64,000 nucleotides of DNA from Cylindrospermum sp. NIES-4074 (GCA_003994795.1 AP018269.1:868001-932000), one strand, 5' to 3'; shown: positions 35,949 through 45,402, numbered from the stretch's first letter. Made by a program: numbers and translations. The notes: generated by a model not told the origin, from the letters alone.

Positions 35949-36170
35949 CTGTTACGATATTTGAGCTAATTTATCCTGACTGAGAAAGGCGATCGCATTA
36001 TCTTCAGTCAGTTAATTATCCTTGATTTAGCCTTTAACAAGATTATGGGAAGCGATCGCCTAATTTTTGTAAATTACTTATTATTGTTTTGTGATTAGCA
36101 TTACTGCAATACGCTAAAATCTTCTCTAAGTATCTGAACATAACAGCAATAAAATACCTAAAATGAGATC

Positions 36171-36725
36171 ATGCCTACAGGCGCAGAGTACGAAGCGAAG
36201 ATTGCAAAATATGGATGGGATGATTTAATTACACTATGGTCAGAAATTGAGTCAGGTAATACCAAGAATCTTGGTTGGGGCACAGGTAAAGCATTAGAGT
36301 ATTTAGTTGTACGTGCATTTCAACTTGATGGTGCTGATGTCACCTGGCCTTATAGTGTGTACATGGATGGAAAACAACTAGAGCAAATTGATGGAGTAGT
36401 TTATGTAGATGGTTTAGCTTGTCTTATAGAATGTAAGGATACATCTGAAGAAATTAAGATTGAACCCATAGCAAAGCTACAAAAACAGCTAGAACGCAGA
36501 CCTACATCAACTATTGCTAGTGTGTTTAGTCGAAATGGCTTTACAGCACCAGCCGAAACTTTAGCAGTATCTAGTCGCCCGCAAAATGTTTTACTATGGA
36601 CAGGCTCTGAAATTGATTACTCACTGCAAAATAAATGTATACGTAAGTCATTAATTAAAAAATATCGGTTCTGCGTTGAGCAAGGTCTACCTAATTACAA
36701 CATTACAATTGAGGCTGTGCCATGA
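36171..36725 (+). CDS. Mrr-like restriction endonuclease fold protein
   Basis: The 184-residue protein begins MPTGAEYEAKIAKYGW. A PD-(D/E)XK core is visible: Glu43 in GKALEYLVVRAF, Asp74 in EQIDGVVYVDG and Glu87-Cys-Lys89 in CLIECKD. An Arg/Lys-rich helix follows. This is the arrangement of Mrr and related type IV restriction nucleases, which cut modified DNA. No methyltransferase is next to it. Its last codons overlap the start of the TOPRIM-like gene by four bases (ATGA), so the two are co-translated and probably act together. It starts at ATG 36171. Confidence 0.78.
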   Translation: MPTGAEYEAKIAKYGWDDLITLWSEIESGNTKNLGWGTGKALEYLVVRAFQLDGADVTWPYSVYMDGKQLEQIDGVVYVDGLACLIECKDTSEEIKIEPIAKLQKQLERRPTSTIASVFSRNGFTAPAETLAVSSRPQNVLLWTGSEIDYSLQNKCIRKSLIKKYRFCVEQGLPNYNITIEAVP

Positions 36726-37267
36726 CTATAGCTTATGTCATTACAGAAGGTAAAACAGACAGAGAAATATTACAGCGATTGCTTCCGCAACATCTTCTTA
36801 AAGATACTAAAATTGTAGAAGGTGTAGGCTCTTATGGGGCGCGTTCTTTAGCTAGTTCACTGATGGCTACTAGGTCAATCCCTGTTGCTCTTGTAATAGA
36901 TGCAAATACAGAAGATGAATCTCAGATTTCAGAAAAATCTGATTTAGTTAAATCTTTATTACATCAAGTTTTTCATGGTATTCCCTTTCAAGTTTCTCTA
37001 GCAGTTCCAGAAATAGAAGTTATTTTATTACAAGATAAATCATTAATTGAGAAACTAGCTAAACGCAGTTTTACTGATTTAGAATGGCAATTTGCCCAGA
37101 GTCAGCCGAAAAAGTTCTTAGCAGAAGTTTTTGGGAAAGATACCCCAGTTATTGAGAAAATATTGAGCAATATCAGCGATGATGAAATTAAGATATTGCA
37201 ACAACACCCATTAATACAGGATTTGATTAATTTTTTATCATCAATTGCTGTTGCACCTACAGTTTAA
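36722..37267 (+). CDS. TOPRIM-like protein paired with the Mrr-like nuclease
   Basis: The 181-residue protein starts at ATG 36722. VITEGKTDREIL (with Glu9) is the first TOPRIM motif. IPVALVIDANTED (Asp60) is a second, with Asn at position 62 where the classical D-x-D motif has the next Asp. PEIEVILLQ, near residue 98, resembles the glutamate-containing segment of OLD-type TOPRIMs. A single domain without an ATPase part is present. The role may be nuclease or nucleotide-modifying. The ATGA overlap with the upstream gene points to a two-gene module. Confidence 0.7.
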   Translation: MTIAYVITEGKTDREILQRLLPQHLLKDTKIVEGVGSYGARSLASSLMATRSIPVALVIDANTEDESQISEKSDLVKSLLHQVFHGIPFQVSLAVPEIEVILLQDKSLIEKLAKRSFTDLEWQFAQSQPKKFLAEVFGKDTPVIEKILSNISDDEIKILQQHPLIQDLINFLSSIAVAPTV

Positions 37268-37557
37268 ATTAATTAGCAAATTATAAAAATTTTCAGTGAA
37301 TTTAGAGGATATTTTAAACGTCTTGGGCGAAGATAATTCGCTACTACACAGGCAAAGTCCACCGACCTGGAGTAATCCAAAATCAAGGCTTTCTTAACCC
37401 GCGTAGGCGGGTTTTGCCTGTGTAGCTGTGACTTCCAGTCGCCAAGATACTCTTTATTATCTAATCTACGACCTATTGATAAGCTATACTAAGTAAAGCA
37501 GGTTCTGAGAAGATACCTCGATCAAAAAAAGTTCAGAAGTATCAAAGGCAAAATAAG
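37268..37557. other. Intergenic region with double-hairpin repeats
   Basis: This 290-base gap holds a double-hairpin repeat: CCCGCgtagGCGGG at 37398-37411, then TTTTGCCTGTGTAG and GTGACTtccAGTCGC. A minus-strand copy of the same type lies at 37351-37377. The promoter for the ParA-like gene must be in the AT-rich last 100 bases. Confidence 0.55.
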
Positions 37558-38619
37558 ATGGTTCACAAGATTGCCTTGTTCAATCACAAGGGTGGTGTTA
37601 GTAAAACCACAACAACTTTTAACTTAGGTTGGATGCTTGCTTCAAAGGGTAAGAGAGTAATTCTTGTAGATACTGATCCTCAATGTAATCTTACAGGCAT
37701 AGCTCTAAAAGTGGAAACTGAAGATGACGAGGCAAGGATAGAAAACATCTACAGCACACATTCAAATATTAAGACTGGCTTGGCTCCTGCTTTTGAGTCA
37801 CAACCACGGGCCATAGAAGCTGTAGATTGTGTTCCGATAGAAGGACAAGAAGGTTTATTTTTATTGCCTGGTCATGTGGGCTTTGCTGAATACGAAGTAA
37901 CATTAGGTATTGCTCAAGAACTCAGTGGATCAATACAAACACTCAAAAATTTGCCGGGTGCGATTTCTGATCTCTTAGAAAAAACTGCTAATAAATTTAA
38001 TGCTGACTATATTTTGATTGATATGAGTCCAAGTTTAGGATCAATCAATCAAAATTTATTAATGACAAGTGACTTTTTTTTAGTACCTACAACTGCTGAT
38101 TTCTTCTCTGTGATGGCAATTGATTCTCTATCAAAAATTTTGCCAAAGTGGTGTACTTGGGCAAAGATGGCAAGCGCAAACCCTATATTAAAGGAAGCTA
38201 CTTATCCATTTCCAGAATTTAAGTTGAAATTTTTAGGAACTATAGTTCAAAACTATAGAATTATTAGAGGTAAAGAAACAGCAGCGTTTCAAACTTGGAT
38301 AGAAAAAATAGAGAAGACGGTTACTGATAAACTAAAGCCGACTTTAGAGAAAAATAATTTGTTATTACCTAATCAAGTCTATACTGAGCAGAGTATAAAT
38401 GGTAGTTTTACTATGACAAAAATTTCTAACTTTAACAGTTTAATTGCTCTATCACAGAAACACAGTACACCAGTTTATGCGCTCACGCCCGAACAGTTAA
38501 AACAACAAGGTATAGTTTTAGATAATAATCAAGCAAAACAAGAGGAATTTAAAACAACTTTTTCCGATTTAGCCGATAAAATTATTGCACTATCATCCAG
38601 TTATGCAGTCAGCGCTTGA
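37558..38619 (+). CDS. ParA/MinD-family ATPase
   Basis: The protein has 353 residues. It shows a deviant Walker A motif KGGVSKTTTT (residues 11-20, with the signature Lys11 as well as Lys16), the switch I region VDTDPQCNLTG (38-47) and a Walker B-like ILIDMSPSLGSINQ. The family forms ATP-dependent dimers that segregate DNA or position complexes. No ParB or parS is seen in the window. The gene overlaps the following HEPN gene, so it is likely a component of a two-gene module instead of a partition locus. It starts at ATG 37558. Confidence 0.85.
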   Translation: MVHKIALFNHKGGVSKTTTTFNLGWMLASKGKRVILVDTDPQCNLTGIALKVETEDDEARIENIYSTHSNIKTGLAPAFESQPRAIEAVDCVPIEGQEGLFLLPGHVGFAEYEVTLGIAQELSGSIQTLKNLPGAISDLLEKTANKFNADYILIDMSPSLGSINQNLLMTSDFFLVPTTADFFSVMAIDSLSKILPKWCTWAKMASANPILKEATYPFPEFKLKFLGTIVQNYRIIRGKETAAFQTWIEKIEKTVTDKLKPTLEKNNLLLPNQVYTEQSINGSFTMTKISNFNSLIALSQKHSTPVYALTPEQLKQQGIVLDNNQAKQEEFKTTFSDLADKIIALSSSYAVSA

Positions 38620-39361
38620 GCATTTTCGCATTAGCATTCAGCGTGTTCGGGATCTGATTGCTCTTCATACTTCTATTAAGGCTCAAGCTACTGCTGCTCT
38701 GGATATTTCAGACATTTTACGATCTGCCTTAGTTCTAAGTGTGAGTGCCTTGGATTATTATGTCCATGAGGTTGTTACGTTGGGTATGCTGAAAATTTAT
38801 CGAGGAGAACGTGCTGAACCAGCAACTTCAGCTAATACTACTCAATCAGCTTTTTCCCGGTTTCAAGTTTCTTTGGGAAATGCCAGTGAAGATAGAACAA
38901 TAGCGATAGATATTGCTTCTTGGATAGAGAGTGACATACAGAAGATTCATGGCCCTGAATTTTTACAGCAATCTCATACTATTCCTGGTTTAATCCCAGT
39001 TATATCAGATGTAATATTAAAGAAACTAAATAATACATCATGGCTAGAAGACGAAATTAGAAAAAGTCTCAGCTATAAAAGTTTCCAAGAACCAGATAAA
39101 ATAGCTGATGCAATTAGGTTAATTTCAGATAAAAAATTATGGGATGAGGTTGCTATTAAAATTAGTGGAAATATTAAACAAGCTCAACCAATTAAACAAC
39201 AACTTAGTTTTATTGTTGACCGTAGAAATAAAATTGCTCATGAAGCAGATATAGACCCATCTTTGGGTATAGGATATCGCTGGGATATAGATGAATTAAT
39301 GGTTAATGATGCAGTTAGCTTTATTGAGCAAGTTGTAGAGAGTATTCATCAAATTTTGTAG
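38603..39361 (+). CDS. RiboL-PSP-HEPN-type protein, putative RNase
   Basis: The 252-residue protein starts at ATG 38603 (MQSALEHFRISIQRV), overlapping the ParA stop by 17 bases; ATG 38585 is also in frame. Helical throughout. Near the C-terminus (about residues 206-214) VDRRNKIAHEAD gives the R-x4-6-H signature of HEPN ribonucleases. The N-terminal region (SIKAQATAALDISDILRSALVLSVSALDYYVHEV) fits the RiboL-PSP-HEPN family. HEPN proteins often act as toxins or as effectors of phage defence, so the ATPase partner could be a regulator. Confidence 0.78.
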   Translation: MQSALEHFRISIQRVRDLIALHTSIKAQATAALDISDILRSALVLSVSALDYYVHEVVTLGMLKIYRGERAEPATSANTTQSAFSRFQVSLGNASEDRTIAIDIASWIESDIQKIHGPEFLQQSHTIPGLIPVISDVILKKLNNTSWLEDEIRKSLSYKSFQEPDKIADAIRLISDKKLWDEVAIKISGNIKQAQPIKQQLSFIVDRRNKIAHEADIDPSLGIGYRWDIDELMVNDAVSFIEQVVESIHQIL

Positions 39362-39425
39362 GTTTGTTATTTTCCTACCAACTTAGATAAAATCGCTATG
39401 GTGATACCTAACCCTGACTAATCTG

Positions 39426-41927
39426 ATGAAAAGCGATCGCACTCTTTCCCCCCAACGTCCTGAACTCCTAGCCCCCGCAGGTAACTGGGAATGCGCCAAA
39501 GCAGCAGTAGAAAATGGCGCAGATGCGATTTACTTTGGGTTGGATAAATTTAACGCCAGAATGCGGGCGGAAAACTTCACCGAGGCGGACTTACCCGAAT
39601 TAATGCAATTTCTCCACCTCCGGGGCGTTAAAGGCTATGTCACCCTCAATACACTAATTTTCCCCCAAGAACTCAGAGAAGCACAGCAATATCTCCGCAC
39701 CATCATCTCTGCCGGCGTAGATGCGGTAATTGTCCAAGATGTCGGTATTTGTCGCCTCATCCGTCATCTTTCCCCCGATTTTCCTATCCACGCCTCCACC
39801 CAAATGACCATCACCAGTGCAGCGGGGGTAGAATTTGCCGAATCCCTTGGTTGTCAGTTGGTGGTGTTGGCGCGGGAATGTTCCATCGCAGAAATTAACA
39901 AAATTAAACAAAAGACCTCCCTACCTCTCGAAGTCTTTGTACATGGCGCATTGTGCGTCGCTTATTCTGGGCAATGTTTAACCAGCGAAGCACTAGGAGG
40001 ACGTTCCGCTAATCGGGGCGAATGTGCTCAAGCTTGCCGGATGCCCTATGATTTAATAGCAGATGGGGAAATTGTAGATTTAGGCGATCGCAAATACTTA
40101 CTCAGTCCCCAAGATTTAGCAGGGTTAGAAGTGCTGCCAGAATTAGTTAAATCTGGTGTAACTTCTCTGAAAATTGAAGGACGCCTCAAAGCCCCTGAAT
40201 ATGTTGCTAACGTCACCCGTGTTTATCGCCAAGCCTTAGATCGGGTTTCGGAAAGACCGACAAATGTAGAGACGTTGCATGCAACGTCTCTACAGTCCGT
40301 GTCTTCTTCGGGGAGAGAACGCTACAACCTAGAAATGGCATTCTCTCGCGGCATTTACACCGGATGGTTTGGCGGAATTAATAATCAAGAATTGGTTCAT
40401 GCCCGATTTGGTAAAAAACGCGGAGTTTATCTGGGAGAAGTTACCCGCATCCGTAATGAACAGGTGACAATTAAATTAGAAGCACCAGTCAAACCAGGAG
40501 ACGGAATTGTTTTTGATTGCGGACATCCAGAAGCGAAAGAACAAGGGGGACGCATCTATGCAGTGGAACATAAAGGGAAAGACGCTGTATTAACTTTTGG
40601 CAGAAATGACCTAAATCTGCATCGGGTGCATTTAGGTGATAAAGTTTGGAAAACCAGCGACCCAGAACTTGATAAACAGTTGCGTCAAAGCTTTGCTGGA
40701 GAGAACCCCCAATTTCAGCGTCCCATTAATTTGGAGGTTTATGGCGAAATTGGACAGGTGTTAGTGGCGATCGCACGCGATGAATTTGGTAATATCGTTC
40801 AAGTAGATTCTGCAATTGTTCTAACCGAGGCACACACCAAGCCCCTCACCACCGAACGTCTGCAAGAACAGTTCGGTCGTCTTGGTAATACTCCTTTCCG
40901 TTTGGGAAACTTGACAAATCACCTTAAATGTGATGCCATGTTACCCGTCAGCGAATTAAACCGGATGCGTCGGGAAATCGTGACACAGTTGGAAGAATTG
41001 CGAAGTCAACCCAAACGTTGGGAATTGCGTGCTGATGTTTCTTGGCAAAACCTACTCCCTGCAAAGTCTCCCACTGTCCAACATTCCCCATCTCTCATTG
41101 TTTTGGTGCGAAACCTCAAGCAACTCCAAGCCGCACTCCAAGCCGGAATTCAGACCCTTTACTGTGAATTTGAAGACCCCCGTACTTACAAAGAAGCTGT
41201 GCAGATGGTACGTCAACATTCAGCAGTTCCCACTATTTGGGTTGCACCACCGAGAATTACCAAACCAGGGGAAAACTGGATTTTGCAACAAGTCCGCGCT
41301 TCTGAAGCAGATGGTTATATAGTTAGGAATTACGACCAGTTGCAGTTTTTTGCTACAGAAAGATGTATAGGTGATTTCTCTCTCAATGTTGCCAACCCTT
41401 TAACAGCAGATTACTTTCAGCAGCACTGTGGTTTGGAACGGGTGACAGCATCCTACGACTTGAATATTACCCAATTAGAAGATTTACTCACAAATTGTCC
41501 TCCCCAGTGGTTTGAAGTGACAATTCATCAACACATGCCAATGTTCCACATGGAACACTGTGTATTTTGTGCCTTTCTCTCTACAGGGACAGACTACACC
41601 AACTGCGGCCGACCTTGTGAAAAGCAGGAAGTGAAATTACGCGACCGAGTAGGTAGCGAACACGTCCTCAAAGCCGATGCAGGTTGTCGTAATACTGTAT
41701 TTAACGGCACTGCTCAAACAGGAGCAGAGTACGTACAGCGGCTGATAGAGTTGAATTTACAGCACTTCCGTATTGAATTTCTGAACGAAACGCCGGAACA
41801 AGTGACAAAAACAATACATCGTTATAGTCAACTCCTCCAAGGACAAATTACAGGTTCTCAACTTTGGAGAGAATTGAAAATACAAAACCAATTAGGTGTA
41901 ACCCGTGGTGCTTTAAGCATGATGTAG
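39426..41927 (+). CDS. Peptidase U32 family protein
   Basis: The 833-residue protein starts at ATG 39426 with ELLAPAGNWECAKAAVENGADAIYFGLDKFNARM, the characteristic opening of the U32 (collagenase-like) family. The signature GGRSANRGECAQACRMPYDL lies around residue 190. The second half includes a DUF3656-like part and a late Cys cluster (HCVFCAFL, NCGRPCEKQ). Some U32 proteins (RlhA, TrhP) catalyse RNA hydroxylation, so that role is possible. Residues 281-290 (VETLHATSLQ) are encoded by an inserted copy of the 28-base palindromic repeat, and the nearby SVSSSGRERYN may also derive from repeat DNA. Confidence 0.92.
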   Translation: MKSDRTLSPQRPELLAPAGNWECAKAAVENGADAIYFGLDKFNARMRAENFTEADLPELMQFLHLRGVKGYVTLNTLIFPQELREAQQYLRTIISAGVDAVIVQDVGICRLIRHLSPDFPIHASTQMTITSAAGVEFAESLGCQLVVLARECSIAEINKIKQKTSLPLEVFVHGALCVAYSGQCLTSEALGGRSANRGECAQACRMPYDLIADGEIVDLGDRKYLLSPQDLAGLEVLPELVKSGVTSLKIEGRLKAPEYVANVTRVYRQALDRVSERPTNVETLHATSLQSVSSSGRERYNLEMAFSRGIYTGWFGGINNQELVHARFGKKRGVYLGEVTRIRNEQVTIKLEAPVKPGDGIVFDCGHPEAKEQGGRIYAVEHKGKDAVLTFGRNDLNLHRVHLGDKVWKTSDPELDKQLRQSFAGENPQFQRPINLEVYGEIGQVLVAIARDEFGNIVQVDSAIVLTEAHTKPLTTERLQEQFGRLGNTPFRLGNLTNHLKCDAMLPVSELNRMRREIVTQLEELRSQPKRWELRADVSWQNLLPAKSPTVQHSPSLIVLVRNLKQLQAALQAGIQTLYCEFEDPRTYKEAVQMVRQHSAVPTIWVAPPRITKPGENWILQQVRASEADGYIVRNYDQLQFFATERCIGDFSLNVANPLTADYFQQHCGLERVTASYDLNITQLEDLLTNCPPQWFEVTIHQHMPMFHMEHCVFCAFLSTGTDYTNCGRPCEKQEVKLRDRVGSEHVLKADAGCRNTVFNGTAQTGAEYVQRLIELNLQHFRIEFLNETPEQVTKTIHRYSQLLQGQITGSQLWRELKIQNQLGVTRGALSMM
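40266..40293. repeat. 28-base perfect palindrome inside the U32 gene, copy 2
   Basis: The palindrome is identical to 2758-2785. It begins exactly at codon 281 of the U32 gene and keeps the frame open. Confidence 0.92.
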
Positions 41928-41981
41928 CTAAAATCCGCTTAGTAGTATTACAATACTTATACACATTGTTTACTACTTTAT

Positions 41982-44366
41982 ATGTCAAGTTTAGCACCTC
42001 AATACCAGCAATTACAAGCACAGGTTGAATCTATTTTACAACTGTTGCACAAAGAAGCAGCTTTGCGTTCTCAAGATATTACATCTGTGCAAATTTCTTT
42101 GGATAAAGCAATTTCTCCAAAGTTTGAAATTGTGTTTGCAGGTGCTTTTAGTGCAGGTAAATCGATGCTAATTAATGCACTATTAGAGAGAGAATTGCTA
42201 TACAGCGCAGAAGGACACGCAACTGGTACAGAGTGCAAAATTGAGTATGCAGAAGTAGATACAGAAAGAGTCGTTTTAACCTTTTTGAGTGAAAAGGAAA
42301 TTCAAGAACAAGCGGTTTTCTTGTGTCAGCAGTTGGGATTTAAAACTGTAGAGAATATAAATCAATCTGATGTCATTGATTTATTGCGTCAAGGTTGTAC
42401 AGTAATTATTCAACAAGAAGGTGGAGAGAGTAAATCAGAACGGGGAAAACAAGCAAAAGCATTAAGTTTGTTATTAGAAGGATATGTAACAAATCGTGAA
42501 CACATCAACACGATGAATAACGCTACATACTCAATGGAACAATTTAACTTTACCAACCTCAAAGAAGCTGCGGGATATGCGCGAAGAGGTAGTAATAGCG
42601 CAGTTTTGAAGCGAATAGAATATTACTGTCATCATCCCCTCTTGCAAGATGGTAACGTTATTATAGACACACCTGGAATTGATGCACCTGTGGAAAAAGA
42701 TGCACAATTAACTTATGCGAAAATTCAACATCCAGATACATCAGCAGTAGTCTGTGTTCTCAAACCTGCGTCAGCAGGAGATATGACAAAAGAAGAAACC
42801 GAATTATTGGAAGTAATGCGGGAAAATGCAGGGATAAGAGACAGAGTTTTTTATATCTTCAACCGCATTGACGAAACTTGGTACAACAACCAACTCAGAC
42901 AACGTTTAGAAGATTTAATTAATGGACAATTTCGAGATTCTAGCAGAGTTTATAAAACCAGCGGGTTACTAGGATTTTACGGAAGTCAAATTAAACAGAC
43001 AACGAAATTAGATAGGTTTGGGTTAGATTCGATTTTTGTTGAAAGTGTTAAAAGCTTGGAAGGTAGGGAGGAAACACCGCAATTTATTAATGAGTTTAAC
43101 CGTTACTGTGCTAACTCTGGTAAATTGTCACCCAGTCAATTCCGCATTTCCGTTAATAGCTTTGAAACTCCCAATGAAAACTACGTCAGAATTTTAAGCG
43201 AACAGGGAACACCATTAATTAACCAACTAATTCAAGATAGTGGAGTTGAAGAATTCCGCAAATCAATTACTCGCTATCTCACAGAAGAAAAACGTCCGCA
43301 GTTATTCAAAAATCTCGCTGATGACTTAGAAGACATTTGCATTAAACTCAAAAAACACTATCAAACTCAACAACGAGACTTAGATAGTCAACCGCGAGAA
43401 ATCGAAAGTATGAAAGAACATGAGTTGCAAAAATTAAATCAGCAACTCCAGCAAGTTGGTAAAGACTTTAGCCAACATATACATGAAGAAGTCAATAAAT
43501 TAATTAATAATAATTGCGAGGAATTTGAAGTAGATTTTCGACAATTACAATCACGCATGATTCGTCGTCTTGATGAATTACTAGATACCTTTTCCGTTGC
43601 AGAAGCTTACCGACGTGCAACTTTGAGTCATCCTCGCAACGCAACTGCACCTTTACTAGCTATTTTGGTAGAAGCATTTTATTACTTATCTAATCAGTTG
43701 GAAGACATTTTAATAGAATCTTGTCAACAGGTAATTGCTAATCTATTTCAGCAGTTAATGGAAAAGATTAGAAAATCAGAATTTTACCGTCAATTGTATC
43801 GCTTGTTAGGAAATGATGGGGGAATCGAATCACAGATAAAAGTGATAGAAAAACAAGTTTCCCAAGCTTTAGTAAGTGCAGCAAGTGTGGAATGCGATAG
43901 ATTTGTGCGAGAAAGTCCGAGATTTTACGACGAAGGAACATTTTCTATCTATCAATTTCGGCAAACATTACAACAAACATCCCAAGCTTATGATTCAGAA
44001 AGCGTCATCGAAGCTGAACCTGCAATTAGACAATTATTGAAGTTAGATTTTGAACCCAAAGTTTCCGATACCATTCGTAAATCTTTCCGTCAAACCATCA
44101 ACCAAACCATCAAAACTCACTTGTTACCAATGGGGGAAAAACAAGCAGATGAGATATTACAACAATATCCCTATGCGCGTGCTTATTTAGAGAAAACATT
44201 GCAACAAGAAGCAGAGGAAAAGATTGCAAATAATCAGCGTTTCTTGAGTCAGGTTGAGGGGAAAATTGAGGAGTATAATACAGCAGTTGCGGGAATCAAT
44301 AGCTGTTTACAAGCGATGCAGTTATATGAGCATTTACTGCCGATAATTGGTGAAGAAGGAGTATAA
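41982..44366 (+). CDS. Dynamin-like GTPase
   Basis: The 794-residue protein has the N-terminal GTPase domain of bacterial dynamins: G1 GAFSAGKS (54-61), a downstream Thr in GHATGTECKIEY (G2), DTPGIDAP (G3) and FNRIDE (G4). The helical stalk has several charged coiled segments and one hydrophobic stretch (LLAILVEAFYYLSNQL) that could contact membrane. Bacterial dynamins remodel membranes, and some protect against phage or membrane stress. It starts at ATG 41982. The KGK genes follow in the same direction, separated by the inverted repeat at 44416. Confidence 0.9.
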   Translation: MSSLAPQYQQLQAQVESILQLLHKEAALRSQDITSVQISLDKAISPKFEIVFAGAFSAGKSMLINALLERELLYSAEGHATGTECKIEYAEVDTERVVLTFLSEKEIQEQAVFLCQQLGFKTVENINQSDVIDLLRQGCTVIIQQEGGESKSERGKQAKALSLLLEGYVTNREHINTMNNATYSMEQFNFTNLKEAAGYARRGSNSAVLKRIEYYCHHPLLQDGNVIIDTPGIDAPVEKDAQLTYAKIQHPDTSAVVCVLKPASAGDMTKEETELLEVMRENAGIRDRVFYIFNRIDETWYNNQLRQRLEDLINGQFRDSSRVYKTSGLLGFYGSQIKQTTKLDRFGLDSIFVESVKSLEGREETPQFINEFNRYCANSGKLSPSQFRISVNSFETPNENYVRILSEQGTPLINQLIQDSGVEEFRKSITRYLTEEKRPQLFKNLADDLEDICIKLKKHYQTQQRDLDSQPREIESMKEHELQKLNQQLQQVGKDFSQHIHEEVNKLINNNCEEFEVDFRQLQSRMIRRLDELLDTFSVAEAYRRATLSHPRNATAPLLAILVEAFYYLSNQLEDILIESCQQVIANLFQQLMEKIRKSEFYRQLYRLLGNDGGIESQIKVIEKQVSQALVSAASVECDRFVRESPRFYDEGTFSIYQFRQTLQQTSQAYDSESVIEAEPAIRQLLKLDFEPKVSDTIRKSFRQTINQTIKTHLLPMGEKQADEILQQYPYARAYLEKTLQQEAEEKIANNQRFLSQVEGKIEEYNTAVAGINSCLQAMQLYEHLLPIIGEEGV

Positions 44367-44415
44367 TACTTTGGGTGAATGCAGGGTTTTTCTGTGTTCA
44401 CCTATGTTTTTATTT

Positions 44416-44453
44416 TCTCACGCAGAGACGCAAAGGCGCAGAGAGGAGGAGAG
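44416..44453. repeat. Left inverted repeat of the KGK cassette
   Basis: TCTCACGCAGAGACGCAAAG continues with GCGCAGAGAGGAGGAGA. It is the near-exact inverse of 45922-45959. It supplies the GGAGGAG ribosome-binding sequence of the first KGK gene. Confidence 0.75.
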
Positions 44454-44900
44454 ATGGAAGAGAATTTTAAGTTTATTGGGTGTACTGAAAATGATGCCAT
44501 ATCTTGTGGTAGTGCGATGTTTAAAACTCAGAAATTAAAGGAAATAATCAAGAGACTTTTTAATAAACAAAAATTAGGAGAAGAATTGACAACCTCATTC
44601 AAAAGTGAAAATTTAAATGTCAGTGTTCCTGCAAGCTATACAGACACTAGAGGAAAGAATGGTACTCTAAGTAGCAGGTTGGATAGAATACTTTATGAAA
44701 AATGGTTTAAGGAAGGAATACCATGTGAAGTCCTCCAATTGCGTTCTGGAGGATGGCAAAAAGGAAAAGTCAGAATTAATCTTGAGGTATCAATAGAATT
44801 TTGTCCTGATGAACCGGAAATTGAAGAAACACCAGAAATCAAAGAATCAGAATCACCTCTTGATGATTTACGACGAATGATAAATGATGCTACATCATAG
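44454..44900 (+). CDS. KGK domain protein 1
   Basis: The protein has 148 residues from ATG 44454 (MEENFKFIGCTEND), placed by a GGAGGAG ribosome-binding site and by the starts of its two paralogues. The conserved part is GGWQKGKVRINLEVSIEFCPDEPEIEE, with the KGK motif, and the C-terminus SPLDDLRRMINDATS is shared with both paralogues. The N-terminal 80 residues are not closely conserved. KGK family proteins are known only from cyanobacteria and have no established function. It is the first of three tandem genes. Confidence 0.8.
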   Translation: MEENFKFIGCTENDAISCGSAMFKTQKLKEIIKRLFNKQKLGEELTTSFKSENLNVSVPASYTDTRGKNGTLSSRLDRILYEKWFKEGIPCEVLQLRSGGWQKGKVRINLEVSIEFCPDEPEIEETPEIKESESPLDDLRRMINDATS

Positions 44901-45018
44901 ATTAATTAGTCCACGCAGGTGGACTTTGTTTGTGTAGACGCGATTTCTAATCGCCGGGTTTAGATACAAGATAAGAGTTTTCTCACGCAAAGGCGCAAAG
45001 GCGCAAAGGTAAGAAGAA
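44901..45018. repeat. Intergenic repeat preceding KGK gene 2
   Basis: This 118-base spacer has hairpins GTCCACgcagGTGGAC (44909-44924) and GCGATttctaATCGC (44940-44954), then TCTCACGCAAAGGCGCAAAG and AAGGTAAGAAG before the ATG. It is nearly identical to 45403-45520. Confidence 0.85.
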
Positions 45019-45402
45019 ATGGAAGGTAAGTTTAAAATTTTAAATTCTAAACAAAGTGATATTGTTATTTCATTTTACAACTCAATTTTGAAATTAAGTA
45101 AATTACAATCAGCTATTGTAAATGTAATTTTAAGTAATGATTTACAAGAACTAAACAATAGATTAGTTTCTGAAGGTGGGGGGAAAGTACCAGGTGGAAG
45201 AAATTCCTCTGATTTAATAAATGGAGGTGTGAATTGTGAAATTTTAGAACCTGGTAAAATATGGCAAAAAGGAAAACTTAGAATCAAAGTTAGTCTAGAA
45301 TTCTGTCCCGATGAACCAGAAATTGAAGAAACAACAGATATCAAAGACCCAGAATCACCTCTTGATGATTTACGACGGATGATAAATGATGCTACATCAT
45401 AA
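45019..45402 (+). CDS. KGK domain protein 2
   Basis: The protein has 127 residues from ATG 45019 (MEGKFKILNSKQSDIV). It contains IWQKGKLRIKVSLEFCPDEPEIEE with the KGK motif and the SPLDDLRRMINDATS C-terminus. The N-terminal region is diverged from KGK 1 while the upstream spacer and C-terminal codons are nearly identical, which marks a recent tandem copy with variable N-terminus. The ribosome-binding sequence AAGGTAAGAAG comes from the repeat spacer. Confidence 0.8.
   Translation: MEGKFKILNSKQSDIVISFYNSILKLSKLQSAIVNVILSNDLQELNNRLVSEGGGKVPGGRNSSDLINGGVNCEILEPGKIWQKGKLRIKVSLEFCPDEPEIEETTDIKDPESPLDDLRRMINDATS

Noticed and set aside
37558-38619. A plasmid-type partition locus
   Set aside because: There is no ParB gene and no parS-like repeats nearby; the overlapping HEPN gene suggests another role.
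44347-44538. A 63-residue frame overlapping the end of the dynamin gene
   Set aside because: It is out of frame with KGK gene 1, which has a better start and conserved paralogues.
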